Source of the DNA: JBGSUE01 sp041753515
GTDB taxonomy: Bacteria; Patescibacteriota; Microgenomatia; UBA10105; UBA927
Reading direction: 5' to 3'
DNA: 40,684 nt
NCBI GenBank assembly: GCA_041753515.1
Contig: JBGSUE010000016.1
Location: 1-40,684, forward strand
Each line of letters begins with the position of its first letter. Within the stretch, counting starts at the first letter, position 1. Below, one piece after another: positions 1 through 7,257 of this stretch. The notes under the pieces are model-generated. The model had not been told where the DNA came from and searched no databases. It saw only the letters and a list, made by a program, of their open reading frames with translations. The position numbers and the translations under genes are program-made.

Positions 1-117
1 CGCTTCCCCGCTTTTCTCCTAGAGACCGAATATCGCTTCAATCACCGTGCTACAATCGAGAAAGATCTACGCATGTTGCTAGCGCAACATCGCCGAAAAG
101 AAAGACTTATAATTTAA
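1..117 (+). CDS. Transposase C-terminal fragment (IS1595/ISXO2-like), 5' end outside window
   Basis: An open frame runs from base 1 to a TAA at 115-117 and gives 38 residues. They contain FLLETEYRFNHR followed by a basic tail, which resembles the C-terminal end of DDE transposases of the IS1595/ISXO2 type, where an E-(F/Y)-RFN-R block follows the last catalytic Glu. The family call is from memory of that block only. The rest of the gene lies left of the window, so whether the element is intact cannot be said. No clear terminal inverted repeat could be matched in the next 100 bases. Alternative: any other DDE transposase. Confidence 0.5.
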   Translation, partial: RFPAFLLETEYRFNHRATIEKDLRMLLAQHRRKERLII

Positions 118-459
118 CATCTAACTGGGCAAGACCCAAATTATATGTTTCCAGCTCATTGAGTATATCTCCATTTTCCGGACCAGTTTTTTGGGATTTG
201 GAACTGAGAGTTTGGGATTTTTTATTGTTCCATCGTGGTCCCGGGCGGGGACAATGCCGGATTCTTCCCATCCGGGACCACGAAAACAGTATGTGAAAGA
301 GCAAACCAACAGCATTATACCAAAAAACCCTTCCATTGTGCCGCGTGTGGCAAAAAGAAGGGTTTGGAAAGAAATGAATGCAAGAAAGGTTTGGGGGAAA
401 AATTCCGGTACTTCAATGAAGTACTGCAAAAAATCCCCCAAATCGAAATGAAACCACAC
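118..459. other. Gene-free stretch with strong nested inverted repeats
   Basis: I see no convincing gene here. The frames open on both strands have no recognisable domain and no good ribosome site. The stretch holds a 12-bp perfect stem (TCGTGGTCCCGG at 233-244 with its complement at 272-283). It also holds a nested pair: TTTGGGGGA at 390-398 with TCCCCCAAA at 434-442, enclosing GTACTTC/GAAGTAC at 408-414/418-424. The inner hairpin may help end transcription of the minus-strand genes that stop at 460. Confidence 0.5.
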
Positions 460-720
460 TCATGCGTCAACATCGAATTGACTTACATTGACGCAAGCAT
501 CAATGTAATCATCCAGACCGCCATCGCGAGCGGCGGGTGGGTGCAAATCCCGGACTTTGGCGAACATGAACATGAATATGCCGATGCCGGCAAGTATCAT
601 GCCAAGTCCGATGAGTCCTGACGCCGAGCCGGTTACCAGCAGTCCAACCCCCACGACAAACAGTGATCCGGACAGGACAAACGTGAGTAGTCTTTTTATG
701 TTCATTGGTGACTCTTTCAT
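460..720 (-). CDS. Small two-helix membrane protein
   Basis: About 86 residues, of no family I recognise. Two hydrophobic segments separated by a short glycine-rich turn (LLTFVLSGSLFVVGVGLLV and a second one starting GLIGLGMILAGIG) are followed by a short polar tail, so it is probably an inner-membrane hairpin protein. The ATG at 720 overlaps the stop of the preceding gene as TGATG, which suggests translational coupling; an in-frame ATG at 705 is an alternative start. It is the last of three small membrane-protein genes read on this strand. Confidence 0.6.
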   Translation of the reverse strand: MKESPMNIKRLLTFVLSGSLFVVGVGLLVTGSASGLIGLGMILAGIGIFMFMFAKVRDLHPPAARDGGLDDYIDACVNVSQFDVDA

Positions 721-917
721 CAGGTTACGGTATACAGCCCCAGTGCACACAAGATGCCAACTGCCGCTGCAAAGAATGTGATGAAACTTGCCGGCATCAT
801 GAAAATGCTCGCCAGGCAGAACAGGATGCCCAGGATACTTATAAATCCCGCAATTATCCTGATTAGCATAGGTAAATCTTTTGCCCGGTCTTTCAAGTCA
901 ACGAGAAACTCAATCAT
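720..917 (-). CDS. Small membrane protein, 65 aa
   Basis: A 65-residue protein with a short amphipathic N-terminus (MIEFLVDLKDRAKDLP) and two predicted membrane helices (IAGFISILGILFCLASIF and an alanine-rich second one). The start is supported by AAAGGA about 8 nt upstream. Its stop overlaps the start of the next gene (TGATG), so the two are probably translated together. A CAAGGC/GCCTTG hairpin lies between it and the gene upstream. Function unknown. Confidence 0.65.
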   Translation of the reverse strand: MIEFLVDLKDRAKDLPMLIRIIAGFISILGILFCLASIFMMPASFITFFAAAVGILCALGLYTVT

Positions 918-936
918 GATGTTTTCCTTTCTTCCT

Positions 937-951
937 CAAGGCCATGCCTTG
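937..951. repeat. CAAGGC/GCCTTG mini-hairpin, copy 1
   Basis: A 15-bp palindrome, CAAGGC-cat-GCCTTG, lies in the short gap between two minus-strand membrane-protein genes. Near-identical copies are at 1604-1618 (spacer CAG... overlapping) and 2039-2059 (longer arms, CTGCAAGGC/GCCTTGCAG). Confidence 0.6.
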
Positions 952-957
952 CAGAAG

Positions 958-1401
958 CTAGAGTATTCCTCGGCGCCGCCGGTACAGTATAAGGATCACA
1001 ATAGAAGTAGCGCCAAATATTCCAGCAATCCAGGATGCATACAGTCCGATCTGATGTATCACCGGTTGTGTATTGGATGACAGCATAACAGCTATGATGA
1101 GGAAATACGCAGTGAGCGCAATTGTCAGTATGGGTAAGTATACTGAAATGACGTTCTGTTTTCCTCCTTTGATCGACTCCAATTTCGTTACCCAAAGACC
1201 AGTCCATACGTGCTGATTTTCGTTCAATACGCTATCAATCCCGATGAATGGGCTGGCACAACAGAACACTATGACCGCCATTGTCAGCCAGTCCCACCAG
1301 AATTGGACATGGCTGGCATTGCCGGCGTTTGCCGCAATAATGATTTTTCCGCCTAAAAACACCAGTGTACCGGACGAGAGAATGGAAAAGGTTTGGATCA
1401 T
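958..1401 (-). CDS. Four-helix membrane protein, 147 aa
   Basis: The protein has about four hydrophobic segments (around residues 5-22, 35-55, 85-108 and 118-137) and a basic C-terminal end (LYRRRRGIL), consistent with a cytoplasmic tail. No family was recognised. I chose the ATG at 1401 (MIQTFSIL) because GAAAGGA lies 6 nt upstream; the longer start at 1422 would place that ribosome site inside the gene. It is the first of three small membrane-protein genes on this strand (958-1401, 720-917, 460-720), probably one operon. Confidence 0.65.
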   Translation of the reverse strand: MIQTFSILSSGTLVFLGGKIIIAANAGNASHVQFWWDWLTMAVIVFCCASPFIGIDSVLNENQHVWTGLWVTKLESIKGGKQNVISVYLPILTIALTAYFLIIAVMLSSNTQPVIHQIGLYASWIAGIFGATSIVILILYRRRRGIL

Positions 1402-1483
1402 TGGAATTCCTTTCTTTATCATTTATTTTGAAATGTGCGTAGGGAGAGTATAGCACGAAAATGTTTTGAAATATTTTAGCTTC

Positions 1484-1530
1484 GCAGGCCTGCCTGCCGG
1501 CGGGCAGGGGGACCCCTTGCGAAATCAAAA
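1484..1530. repeat. TTCGC...GGGGGACCCCTT repeat carrying an inserted palindrome
   Basis: The sequence TTCGC ... GGGGGACCCCTTGCGAAATC also occurs at about 7227-7253 as TTCGCGGGGGGACCCCTTACGAAATC. The copy here has about 20 extra bases (CCTGCCTGCCGGCGGGCA core) placed between TTCGC and GGGGG. The comparison shows the palindrome as an insertion into an older repeat. Confidence 0.65.
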
Positions 1531-1658
1531 AATCATGCAGAATCAACGTGACTTTTTTATTCACGGCCGGAGATGAAAAAACCATTTTTATGCATTTTTA
1601 CCACAAGGCCAGGCCTTGCAGGTCTAAAAAATATCCATCCATGAAGATTGTATGATAG

Positions 1659-1790
1659 TAACCGTTCAGGGATTAACAAGGCAAATAGTCATTCTGAGGG
1701 CAAAGCCCGAAGAATCTCGTTTTTGACTAGATCCTTCCCTCGCCTTCGGCGGGTCAGGATGACATGTTTTTGGAGACTTCTGAATGGTTA
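1659..1790. repeat. Nested MITE-like element, copy 1
   Basis: Outer inverted ends TAACCGTTCAGG (1659-1670) and CTGAATGGTTA (1780-1790) enclose a second element, 1688-1764, with ends GTCATTCTGAG and CAGGATGACA. A related outer pair lies at 2061-2216. The two nested elements flank the DUF2283 gene. Confidence 0.65.
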
Positions 1791-1828
1791 GGTATGATAT
1801 GCTTGAAATATGATTGGAGATATTGTCC

Positions 1829-2035
1829 ATGAAATATCAATACGAGAAGCAGGATGATGTCCTGACAATATGGATGAGTAAAGAGCCGGTTGATTATGCA
1901 GAGAAAACCGGAGATATGATCGTGTATTTTTCAAAGAAAGACAAGCCGGTATTTCTTGAAGTGCTCAATGCTTCGGCATTTTTTCTTGAAGCAGCAAAAG
2001 TATTTCCCCAAAGCGTGAGAAGTGCCGTCACCTGA
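1829..2035 (+). CDS. DUF2283 family protein
   Basis: 68 residues starting MKYQYEKQDDVLTIWMS. The pattern of a short beta strand with D-(D/A)-x-L-x-I, then a D-x-I-V-Y/F strand and a final V-L-E-V-L-N-A-S strand, matches the DUF2283 family, whose biochemical role is not established. Family members often sit beside DUF4258 genes, as the second copy at 32217-32444 does; no partner is seen here. GGAG lies 9 nt upstream of the ATG. A TTG at 1814 is in frame but less likely. The gene is sandwiched between two nested repeat elements. Confidence 0.7.
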   Translation: MKYQYEKQDDVLTIWMSKEPVDYAEKTGDMIVYFSKKDKPVFLEVLNASAFFLEAAKVFPQSVRSAVT

Positions 2036-2412
2036 TGCCTGCAAGGCGATGCCTTGCAGATAACCGTTCAGGAGTTAGCAATACTGACGCGATAGTGTCA
2101 TCGCGAGTCCGTTCTTACGGCGCGGCGATCCCGAACGGGATTCCTGCCGGCAGGCAGGGCTTCGTCGAGAGACTCCTCGCAATGACATTTTTTCTTTGGG
2201 AACTCGTGAACGGTTACCCTTGCAGAACTTGCAGAATATTGTTAATAGGAATATAATTATAGGTCTTACTTCGTTTGAAGTATCGCACCTTCACACCGCA
2301 TGCAATAGTTTGTTATCTATCAAAAAATTGAAAACGCTGATTTGTGCGTCATGAAATGGTGCATGATTTGGCGTTTTCAATCTACCCGAGATGAATATGA
2401 AAGGAAGTAACA
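2036..2412. other. Gene-free stretch with repeat element and long hairpin
   Basis: An open frame at 2035-2256 lies wholly on repeat sequence and is not a gene. The stretch holds a CTGCAAGGC/GCCTTGCAG hairpin (2039-2059), the nested element 2061-2216, and a perfect 11-bp inverted repeat (ATTGAAAACGC at 2327-2337, complement at 2371-2381). The last precedes the next gene by about 30 nt and may be a leader structure. Confidence 0.55.
2061..2216. repeat. Nested MITE-like element, copy 2, with inserted palindrome
   Basis: Outer inverted ends TAACCGTTCAGGAGTT (2061-2076) and AACTCGTGAACGGTTA (2201-2216). Inside is a GTCATCGCGAG...CTCGCAATGACA element (2096-2187) of the same family as 10610-10685, 12039-12115 and 37126-37193. 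Within that, CCTGCCGGCAGGCAGG (2143-2158) interrupts GGGATT|GCTTCGTCG, which is contiguous in the 10610 copy. So three layers of insertion are visible. Confidence 0.75.
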
Positions 2413-2751
2413 ATGGCACTCTTTTGGGAAATTCTCGATACCCTGTTCCAGTTATTCTTTTTGTGGATTGCTGGATCTGCGGCAGCACAGGGATATGCAG
2501 TAGCATCCAGGGGCGCGTATTACTTCGTCGCGTTTTTGGGTTTAGGGATGGCTGCATTTGCCGGTTCGAAAGATGAGAAGTACGACAAGATCGGCAAATG
2601 GAAATATCTGATCTTGAGCATCCTATATATTGCCAGTATCGTAATGACGATCATCGGTGTCAAAGAGATGTGGTGGTTGTCAATCGTCGCGGTCATCCAG
2701 GGAATGTGTCTGATTCATTTTTGGCATAAGGTGGAAATGGATGACTTCTAA
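2413..2751 (+). CDS. Small integral membrane protein, 112 aa
   Basis: A protein with about four hydrophobic segments: residues 8-25, 33-52, a polar loop with GSKDEKYDKIGKWKY, then 66-84 and 87-103. No family recognised. AAAGGA lies 9 nt before the ATG. A hairpin plus T-run terminator follows 30 nt after the stop, so the gene is probably a single transcription unit. Its leader contains the 11-bp inverted repeat at 2327-2381. Confidence 0.65.
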   Translation: MALFWEILDTLFQLFFLWIAGSAAAQGYAVASRGAYYFVAFLGLGMAAFAGSKDEKYDKIGKWKYLILSILYIASIVMTIIGVKEMWWLSIVAVIQGMCLIHFWHKVEMDDF

Positions 2752-2780
2752 ACAAGTGGGAAAAGAGATTTGAGATTGAG

Positions 2781-2834
2781 AATAGGACACACTCTTGTTA
2801 GAGTGATAATTTGCATGCGGTGTGTTCTATTTTT
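2781..2834 (+). terminator. Intrinsic terminator after the 2413 gene
   Basis: AATAGGACACAC (2781-2792) pairs with GTGTGTTCTATT (2820-2831), with one G-T pair and an ACTCT/AGAGT hairpin inside; TTTTT follows. Confidence 0.7.
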
Positions 2835-2844
2835 CCCCAAATGC

Positions 2845-2850
2845 TATACT
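2845..2850 (+). promoter_or_regulatory. Extended -10 box giving a probable leaderless mRNA
   Basis: TGC-TATACT ends 7 nt before the ATG at 2858, so transcription would start at or next to the start codon. There is no ribosome site between. No good -35 box is visible, which fits an extended -10. Confidence 0.6.
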
Positions 2851-2857
2851 ATTTCTA

Positions 2858-5119
2858 ATGCTCAGAAAAATCCTGCCAATTCTCATGTTTTTGTTTCTTT
2901 CACCCGCTGTGCAGGCAGTGACTTTGGAATCCACAAAATCGGCAAATTTGGATATCGAAGCTCGGGTGCCCAGCCGGGCGGAGGACATACTTTTCGATTT
3001 TAAAAGCAGCCTTACCAGCCAGACAGTTGGGGCTGAACAGGAAATTACCTACACCATCACCTACGGATCGCTTCTCTCCTACGGCACTCCCATGACCATT
3101 GAAGCCGAGTGGAGTCTGGGGACGCTGCCGGATTCAACACTCTATTCATTTAACATTTTGAGTTATGTGGCAGGATCGGCGACAAAAGATTATTGGGGTG
3201 AGTCTACTCCTACCGTAGATCTCGTCAACCGGAAAATCAGATGGGTCGTCACACGGTTTCCGCCAAATACCATCGGGAAAACTCTTTCGTTTAAGCTCAA
3301 AACTCCGGGAATTTATGTGACGGATAAAAACGTGAATCTGTCGGTACGTGCCCGATTAGTGGAACGTGATACCTCAAAAGATTGGATCAATCTCTATCAT
3401 ACCTATTCACCGACAGAATTTATCCGAAGCGAACTCAAAGGCCTGCATATTCTGACTGCTGATATCCGGCGCATTACCGACAGCTCTTTCTCAATTTTCC
3501 TTGTCACCACCGAGCCCACGACGGCGGTATTGTATTACGGATTAAGTCCGGACAATCTGGATCAGACCATATCAGATACCACACTTTCCGATCAGCGTTT
3601 GTTTACTGTTGATGGCCTCCTGCCGTCAACCACATATTATTTCCGGATTCTTGTGGAGAATGCTAAAGGGATCCAACGGAAAACCCCGGAAATATTCCAG
3701 GTCACCACATCCTCCACATCGCTTCTGTCGCTTCTAGATGCTGACCGTGTGGTTATTTCCTCACGCGGTGTATTGTTGTCCGGTACAAACGGGCTGGGGG
3801 CGGGGACGGCAGTCGTTGTACCCGAGCATGTTGTACTTGACATATTCTTACCGTTTAAAACCAGTATTCCGAAGGACGTATCGTTGTCTTTTACGGCGCG
3901 AAACGTGTTGGGAATCACAACTGATCTGGACCCGATTACTCCGGGTCAAAACGTGCGGTTTCTGGAAACCCAGCCGGGAATTTTTACCGGTACCATCATG
4001 ACGCCGTCACAAAGCGGTGAATACGACCTTACGATAGAGGCAGACGGACAGCTGACAGGTAAAAATAAAGATGTCATTACAACGGTCGTCGTATCGCGAC
4101 CGGTTGAAGTTTTCGATGAGAAAGGGGTGGGGATTGAGCATGCGCTTGTGTATCTGGAGCGTTTTGACAGCATTAAAAATGCATTTTCCTATTTTCCGGC
4201 TTCCACATACGGGTCCGAAAATCCCGGCTACACCGATCAAACCGGTTCGTTTACCGTCGTATTGCCGCAAGGCGATTACATGATTAACGTGAACGCTCCA
4301 GGCTACGACACATACCAGAGTCGGTTTACGTTTGTGCCCAACCAGCGTGCACCGTACCCCCTCATTACGCTGAAAAAAGCATCATTTGCCGTCACTTCAT
4401 ATATTGCGTATTATGTGGCGATTTTGCGCGATATGGTACATCTTATCAACTGGAATTTAGACCGTTTTGCCGCCTCGTACCGTTTCCTTGATGCCAGTAT
4501 ACTGACTGGCGTCATCATTTTGACCGTATTGTCTGTTGCCACAAACCTGCAGCGTGTCCGCATGAGCGCGGAAGGGTTTCTTATATTTATCGAAAAATGG
4601 ATGCTCAAGCTTTTCAGAAAAAAGTCTGCTGAAACACTGTACATAGCGTTTGTAGAGGATAACCGTGGCCTGCCGGTTCATGGTGCGGTGGTCACGCTTG
4701 TCAACACCAAGGCGAAGTCCAAATTTATGCGTACAGTGACCAACAGCCTGGGAAAATTTGAATTTCAGCTGGATCCGGCTGCCCAGTACGACATGACGGT
4801 GAAAAAAGACCGCTACACCACCCACCGGTCTACCGTGTGGGCGCTGACACTTCTGTCTGCTCCTACTCCCATTGTTCTTGAACATGATTCCATGCTCCAT
4901 ATCCCGAAAATCATTCAATTTATCCTGATGCTCGGCTCATCTGTTTTTCACGCCCTTTCCGATACACTTCTGTTTGCCGTGGGAATACTTAATGTATTCT
5001 TGTTTTTGCGTCTGGGCGTTAAAGTGTTGCCTCTCATGATCATTACCACCGCCAACGCTCTCCTGTGGCTGGAATACGAGTGGCACATCTGGCGGAGGGC
5101 CAATAAAGAAGTATCATAA
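2858..5119 (+). CDS. Large multidomain envelope protein (FN3 and carboxypeptidase-regulatory-like domains)
   Basis: About 753 residues. A signal peptide (residues 1-20, ending SPAVQA) leads to a beta-rich region (about 35-200), a fibronectin-III-like domain (about 210-290, with PSTTYYFRI), another beta domain (to about 415), and a carboxypeptidase-regulatory-like domain (about 420-510, DQTGSFTVVLPQGDYMINVNAPGY). A membrane helix follows near 550-570, then a second such domain (about 600-675, NSLGKFEFQL) and two C-terminal membrane helices. It is probably a surface or envelope structural protein anchored by several helices; the enzymatic name refers only to the fold. The start MLRKILPIL is chosen over 2822 because it gives a proper signal peptide and sits 7 nt after a -10 box. 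Confidence 0.75.
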   Translation: MLRKILPILMFLFLSPAVQAVTLESTKSANLDIEARVPSRAEDILFDFKSSLTSQTVGAEQEITYTITYGSLLSYGTPMTIEAEWSLGTLPDSTLYSFNILSYVAGSATKDYWGESTPTVDLVNRKIRWVVTRFPPNTIGKTLSFKLKTPGIYVTDKNVNLSVRARLVERDTSKDWINLYHTYSPTEFIRSELKGLHILTADIRRITDSSFSIFLVTTEPTTAVLYYGLSPDNLDQTISDTTLSDQRLFTVDGLLPSTTYYFRILVENAKGIQRKTPEIFQVTTSSTSLLSLLDADRVVISSRGVLLSGTNGLGAGTAVVVPEHVVLDIFLPFKTSIPKDVSLSFTARNVLGITTDLDPITPGQNVRFLETQPGIFTGTIMTPSQSGEYDLTIEADGQLTGKNKDVITTVVVSRPVEVFDEKGVGIEHALVYLERFDSIKNAFSYFPASTYGSENPGYTDQTGSFTVVLPQGDYMINVNAPGYDTYQSRFTFVPNQRAPYPLITLKKASFAVTSYIAYYVAILRDMVHLINWNLDRFAASYRFLDASILTGVIILTVLSVATNLQRVRMSAEGFLIFIEKWMLKLFRKKSAETLYIAFVEDNRGLPVHGAVVTLVNTKAKSKFMRTVTNSLGKFEFQLDPAAQYDMTVKKDRYTTHRSTVWALTLLSAPTPIVLEHDSMLHIPKIIQFILMLGSSVFHALSDTLLFAVGILNVFLFLRLGVKVLPLMIITTANALLWLEYEWHIWRRANKEVS

Positions 5120-5125
5120 AAATCC

Positions 5126-5457
5126 CCCATACCGCACAAACATTTCCATTGCCGTATTACGGCAGTGACAGAAAAAACGTGAAGGCAGGCGCAATGACCA
5201 CGCCTAAGAGAAAATATGGATAATAGAGCATCCCGTTCGGGAACTTCAGGATGATGTAGAAAAAGCATCCCAGTGCACTCACAAGCGCCCCGAACCATGC
5301 AGTCCATCCGGCTGCGTGTAGAGCTGTATCATCCAATGCGATTGCCGCGAGAATGCTGATGATCAGCAGACCGACAAGTATCAGCGTATGTACCCGTTCG
5401 TATGGTCTTGAAATCATGTGTCTTCTCCTATGGTTGAGAAATGTTGTGCGGTATGGG
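5126..5457. repeat. Inverted-repeat-bounded unit around a membrane-protein gene
   Basis: CCCATACCGCACAAACATTTC (first 20 bases used) begins at 5126 and its near-perfect complement, GTTGTGCGGTATGGG with flank, ends at 5457, differing by one extra A. The two arms of about 20 bp enclose exactly one gene (5157-5417) with its ribosome site. This looks like a single-gene mobile cassette or a long-range stem. Confidence 0.6.
5157..5417 (-). CDS. Small three-helix membrane protein, 86 aa
   Basis: The protein has three hydrophobic stretches (about residues 10-28, 36-57 and 64-84) linked by short loops. No family recognised. AGGAGA is 8 nt upstream of the ATG. The gene is the only one inside a 332-bp unit bounded by 20-bp inverted repeats, which is the main point of interest. 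Convergent with the large envelope gene that ends at 5119. Confidence 0.6.
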   Translation of the reverse strand: MISRPYERVHTLILVGLLIISILAAIALDDTALHAAGWTAWFGALVSALGCFFYIILKFPNGMLYYPYFLLGVVIAPAFTFFLSLP

Positions 5458-5536
5458 AATGTACGGCAAGAAGGAGTATATCATATTGGAAATAAAATAT
5501 ATTACCGTGATAAAAACAACTATACTACAGTCCAAC

Positions 5537-5598
5537 AAAAAAGCAGCTTCCGAGATCAATTCCTGCGCCTACAGGAATGCGGTCAATCGCTGCTTTTT
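5537..5598. terminator. Bidirectional intrinsic terminator
   Basis: AAAAAAGCAGC (5537-5547) pairs with GCTGCTTTTT (5589-5598); an ATTCCTG/CAGGAAT hairpin sits inside. It lies 6 nt past the stop of the minus-strand gene 5604-6134 and has a T-run on both strands. Confidence 0.75.
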
Positions 5599-5603
5599 CT
5601 CAA

Positions 5604-6134
5604 TTATCCTGTCATTCCGGCAATGATGTCCATAATCAATCGGATAAGTTTTTCATTGCCAACGTATTCCTGGATCCACGCCGGGAGGTCTTTACCTTTG
5701 GTGATGATATTCAATATCTCATTCCATAGATTGGCGTGTTCCTTGAATTGCCTGCAGGGGATCATTGATGAATAGATTATGAATTTTTTTCGTCCCTGAT
5801 CATTCTTGATGGCATATGCTTCAGATCCTGCCTGGCCGCATCGGGTGTGAAGGTACATACCACCGACCGGAATTGAGATCTCGGTTTCTTCAAGATATCT
5901 TGCCTTGCGTCCTTCGAGCACCTGCGGTGTGAATGGCTGTCCATTGACGGAAATTGATGCCCCGAGCGATTGTAATACGGTGATCTGTTCGTACAGAACT
6001 CGGTTTTGATACGCATCATATTGTTGATTTATGATAGGTCTAAACACGAACACACCGATGAGAAACAATGGAATGATCCAATGCAGATCGTTTCTCTTGT
6101 TCTTGTTTGGGAGTCTCATTACAGATGTTGTCAT
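5604..6134 (-). CDS. Membrane-anchored protein of unknown function, 176 aa
   Basis: A short basic N-terminus (RLPNKNKRND) precedes one hydrophobic helix (about residues 19-34, WIIPLFLIGVFVF). The remaining ~140 residues are mixed alpha/beta and should be outside the membrane. Two cysteines (in HTRCGQ and IPCRQF) could form a disulfide. A longer helical C-terminal part follows. The start is supported by GAGAGGA 5 nt upstream, and the gene ends at a strong terminator. No family recognised; a periplasm-like or surface role is inferred only from topology. Confidence 0.6.
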   Translation of the reverse strand: MTTSVMRLPNKNKRNDLHWIIPLFLIGVFVFRPIINQQYDAYQNRVLYEQITVLQSLGASISVNGQPFTPQVLEGRKARYLEETEISIPVGGMYLHTRCGQAGSEAYAIKNDQGRKKFIIYSSMIPCRQFKEHANLWNEILNIITKGKDLPAWIQEYVGNEKLIRLIMDIIAGMTG

Positions 6135-6258
6135 GGTATCCTCTCTTGTTACATTAATGTGCGATGGAATTTCCTGCGAAAGAGGCCGAAAGCTTGCTTC
6201 GGGTTTCGCTCAATAGAAAACGTCAGTAGGCGTCTGACTGGGGAGTATTATACCAGAA

Positions 6259-6654
6259 TTATGGGACAACTTTCACCTCTACTTTTGCATTCACGTTCAG
6301 TTTGTTGGAAATATGATACGTCCCTTCATCATCCATCCGGACTTTGATAGCTTCAGACAGTCCGTAACCGCGGGGAGTGGTCAGGAGTGGATTATCAGAG
6401 TCCAGCCACATGAGGGAGTCGCTTTTATTGACAATAGTTAAATACCGTCCTCGCGGCACCACGGCTTCTGCCGGTGAAAATCTGCCGTTTTTGTACTCTA
6501 TTTCCACATTTCCCGGCACAAAATTAGCCGGTGTGTCTCCGGTGACCGTCTGTTTAATATCTGTGAGCCGGAAGGGCAGTTTTACCGGTCCTGTTGCATC
6601 ACGAAGTAAAAATCCGAAAGAAAAAGCGACAAGGATGTAGAGGAGTGTTTTCAT
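6259..6654 (-). CDS. Membrane-anchored cupredoxin-like domain protein
   Basis: 131 residues: an N-terminal hydrophobic segment (MKTLLYILVAFSFGFLL) followed by a beta-rich domain. The segment with FSPAEAVVPRGRYLTIVNKS, then P-L-x-TTPRGYGLSEAIKVRMDDEGTYHIS, resembles a cupredoxin fold (x-FSP-x4-V-x2-G-x-Y-L-T-I-x-N). The usual His/Cys/Met copper ligands are not evident: the only C-terminal His is in YHIS and no Cys is present. Copper binding is therefore doubtful and a structural role is possible. The start at 6654 is 6 nt after a TATACT box, suggesting a leaderless mRNA; an upstream ATG at 6672 is in frame. Confidence 0.6.
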   Translation of the reverse strand: MKTLLYILVAFSFGFLLRDATGPVKLPFRLTDIKQTVTGDTPANFVPGNVEIEYKNGRFSPAEAVVPRGRYLTIVNKSDSLMWLDSDNPLLTTPRGYGLSEAIKVRMDDEGTYHISNKLNVNAKVEVKVVP

Positions 6655-6660
6655 ATATCC

Positions 6661-6666
6661 AGTATA
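6661..6666 (-). promoter_or_regulatory. -10 box for the cupredoxin-like gene (leaderless)
   Basis: On the minus strand TATACT ends 6 nt before the ATG at 6654. No ribosome site lies between them. Confidence 0.5.
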
Positions 6667-6764
6667 GTTCATTTTCTGGAGATATAGTATTATGTGTGTC
6701 GGTGCACGTTGGCATATTTCCTCACTATACTTGAAACTTGATTCAAGAGAAAAGGATTTGAGAT

Positions 6765-7142
6765 ATGAAAGGGTCGTTTATCCATTTCTTCCGGTTTATC
6801 GCCGGATGCATTCTGGCGGAAGGGATACTGCTCATGGTTGTTGCCAGAATCCAGGATTCGGTATTTTCCCTCTGTGCTATGGCGCCTGTTGCCATAATTA
6901 TCATCATAATGGGGGCATATCTGAATTACGCGTTTTGGTTCAGTGAGCCGAATGAGGATGCAACAGTCGATCAGAATTTGAGGAATACACTCAGGATAAT
7001 CGGAGGCTTGCTGATTGCAGGATCGCTGCTTTTGCTGTTCGGCAGGTCAGAGGTTACTGTCGCACTACTCAACGTGATAAGCGTCATTGACGCCATCATC
7101 TGCGGGGTGATAGGACTGATCCTGTTTGTTCTGGCATCGTAG
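6765..7142 (+). CDS. Four-helix membrane protein, 125 aa
   Basis: Hydrophobic segments lie near residues 8-25, 32-52, 75-92 and 97-122, with a polar acidic loop (SEPNEDATVDQNLRN) in the middle. No family recognised. AAAGGA lies 8 nt upstream of the ATG. Divergent from the cupredoxin-like gene. Composition and size match the other anonymous membrane proteins of this window. Confidence 0.6.
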   Translation: MKGSFIHFFRFIAGCILAEGILLMVVARIQDSVFSLCAMAPVAIIIIIMGAYLNYAFWFSEPNEDATVDQNLRNTLRIIGGLLIAGSLLLLFGRSEVTVALLNVISVIDAIICGVIGLILFVLAS

Positions 7143-7226
7143 AGGGAAACTTGTGTGTGCTGTCACTGTGACTGATGAAATATAAATAACCATCATAACA
7201 TCCGCACACACAAATAATATTCTGCT

Positions 7227-7253
7227 TCGCGGGGGGACCCCTTACGAAATCAG
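7227..7253. repeat. TTCGC...GGGGGACCCCTT repeat without insertion
   Basis: TTCGCGGGGGGACCCCTTACGAAATC is the uninterrupted form of the repeat at 1484-1530. It lies between two convergent genes and can fold as TTCG/CGAA with GGGG/CCCC inside. Confidence 0.55.
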
Positions 7254-7257
7254 AAAT

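Larger units (their letters stand above)
1402..1828. other. Repeat-filled intergenic stretch
   Basis: No gene is supported. The stretch holds a GC-rich palindrome (1486-1520), a second CAAGGC/GCCTTG hairpin (1604-1618), and a nested inverted-repeat element (1659-1790). The sequence just upstream of 1829 carries the ribosome site of the DUF2283 gene. Confidence 0.6.

Noticed and set aside
121..621. Open frames on both strands (112 aa minus, 86 and 128 aa plus)
   Set aside because: They cross strong hairpins, have no ribosome site or recognisable domain, and overlap each other.
2035..2256. 73-aa plus-strand frame after the DUF2283 gene
   Set aside because: It is made entirely of nested repeat sequence (MITE, palindrome).
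6259..6654. Functional copper cupredoxin
   Set aside because: The fold pattern is suggestive but the Cys and second His/Met ligands are not visible, so only cupredoxin-like is reported.
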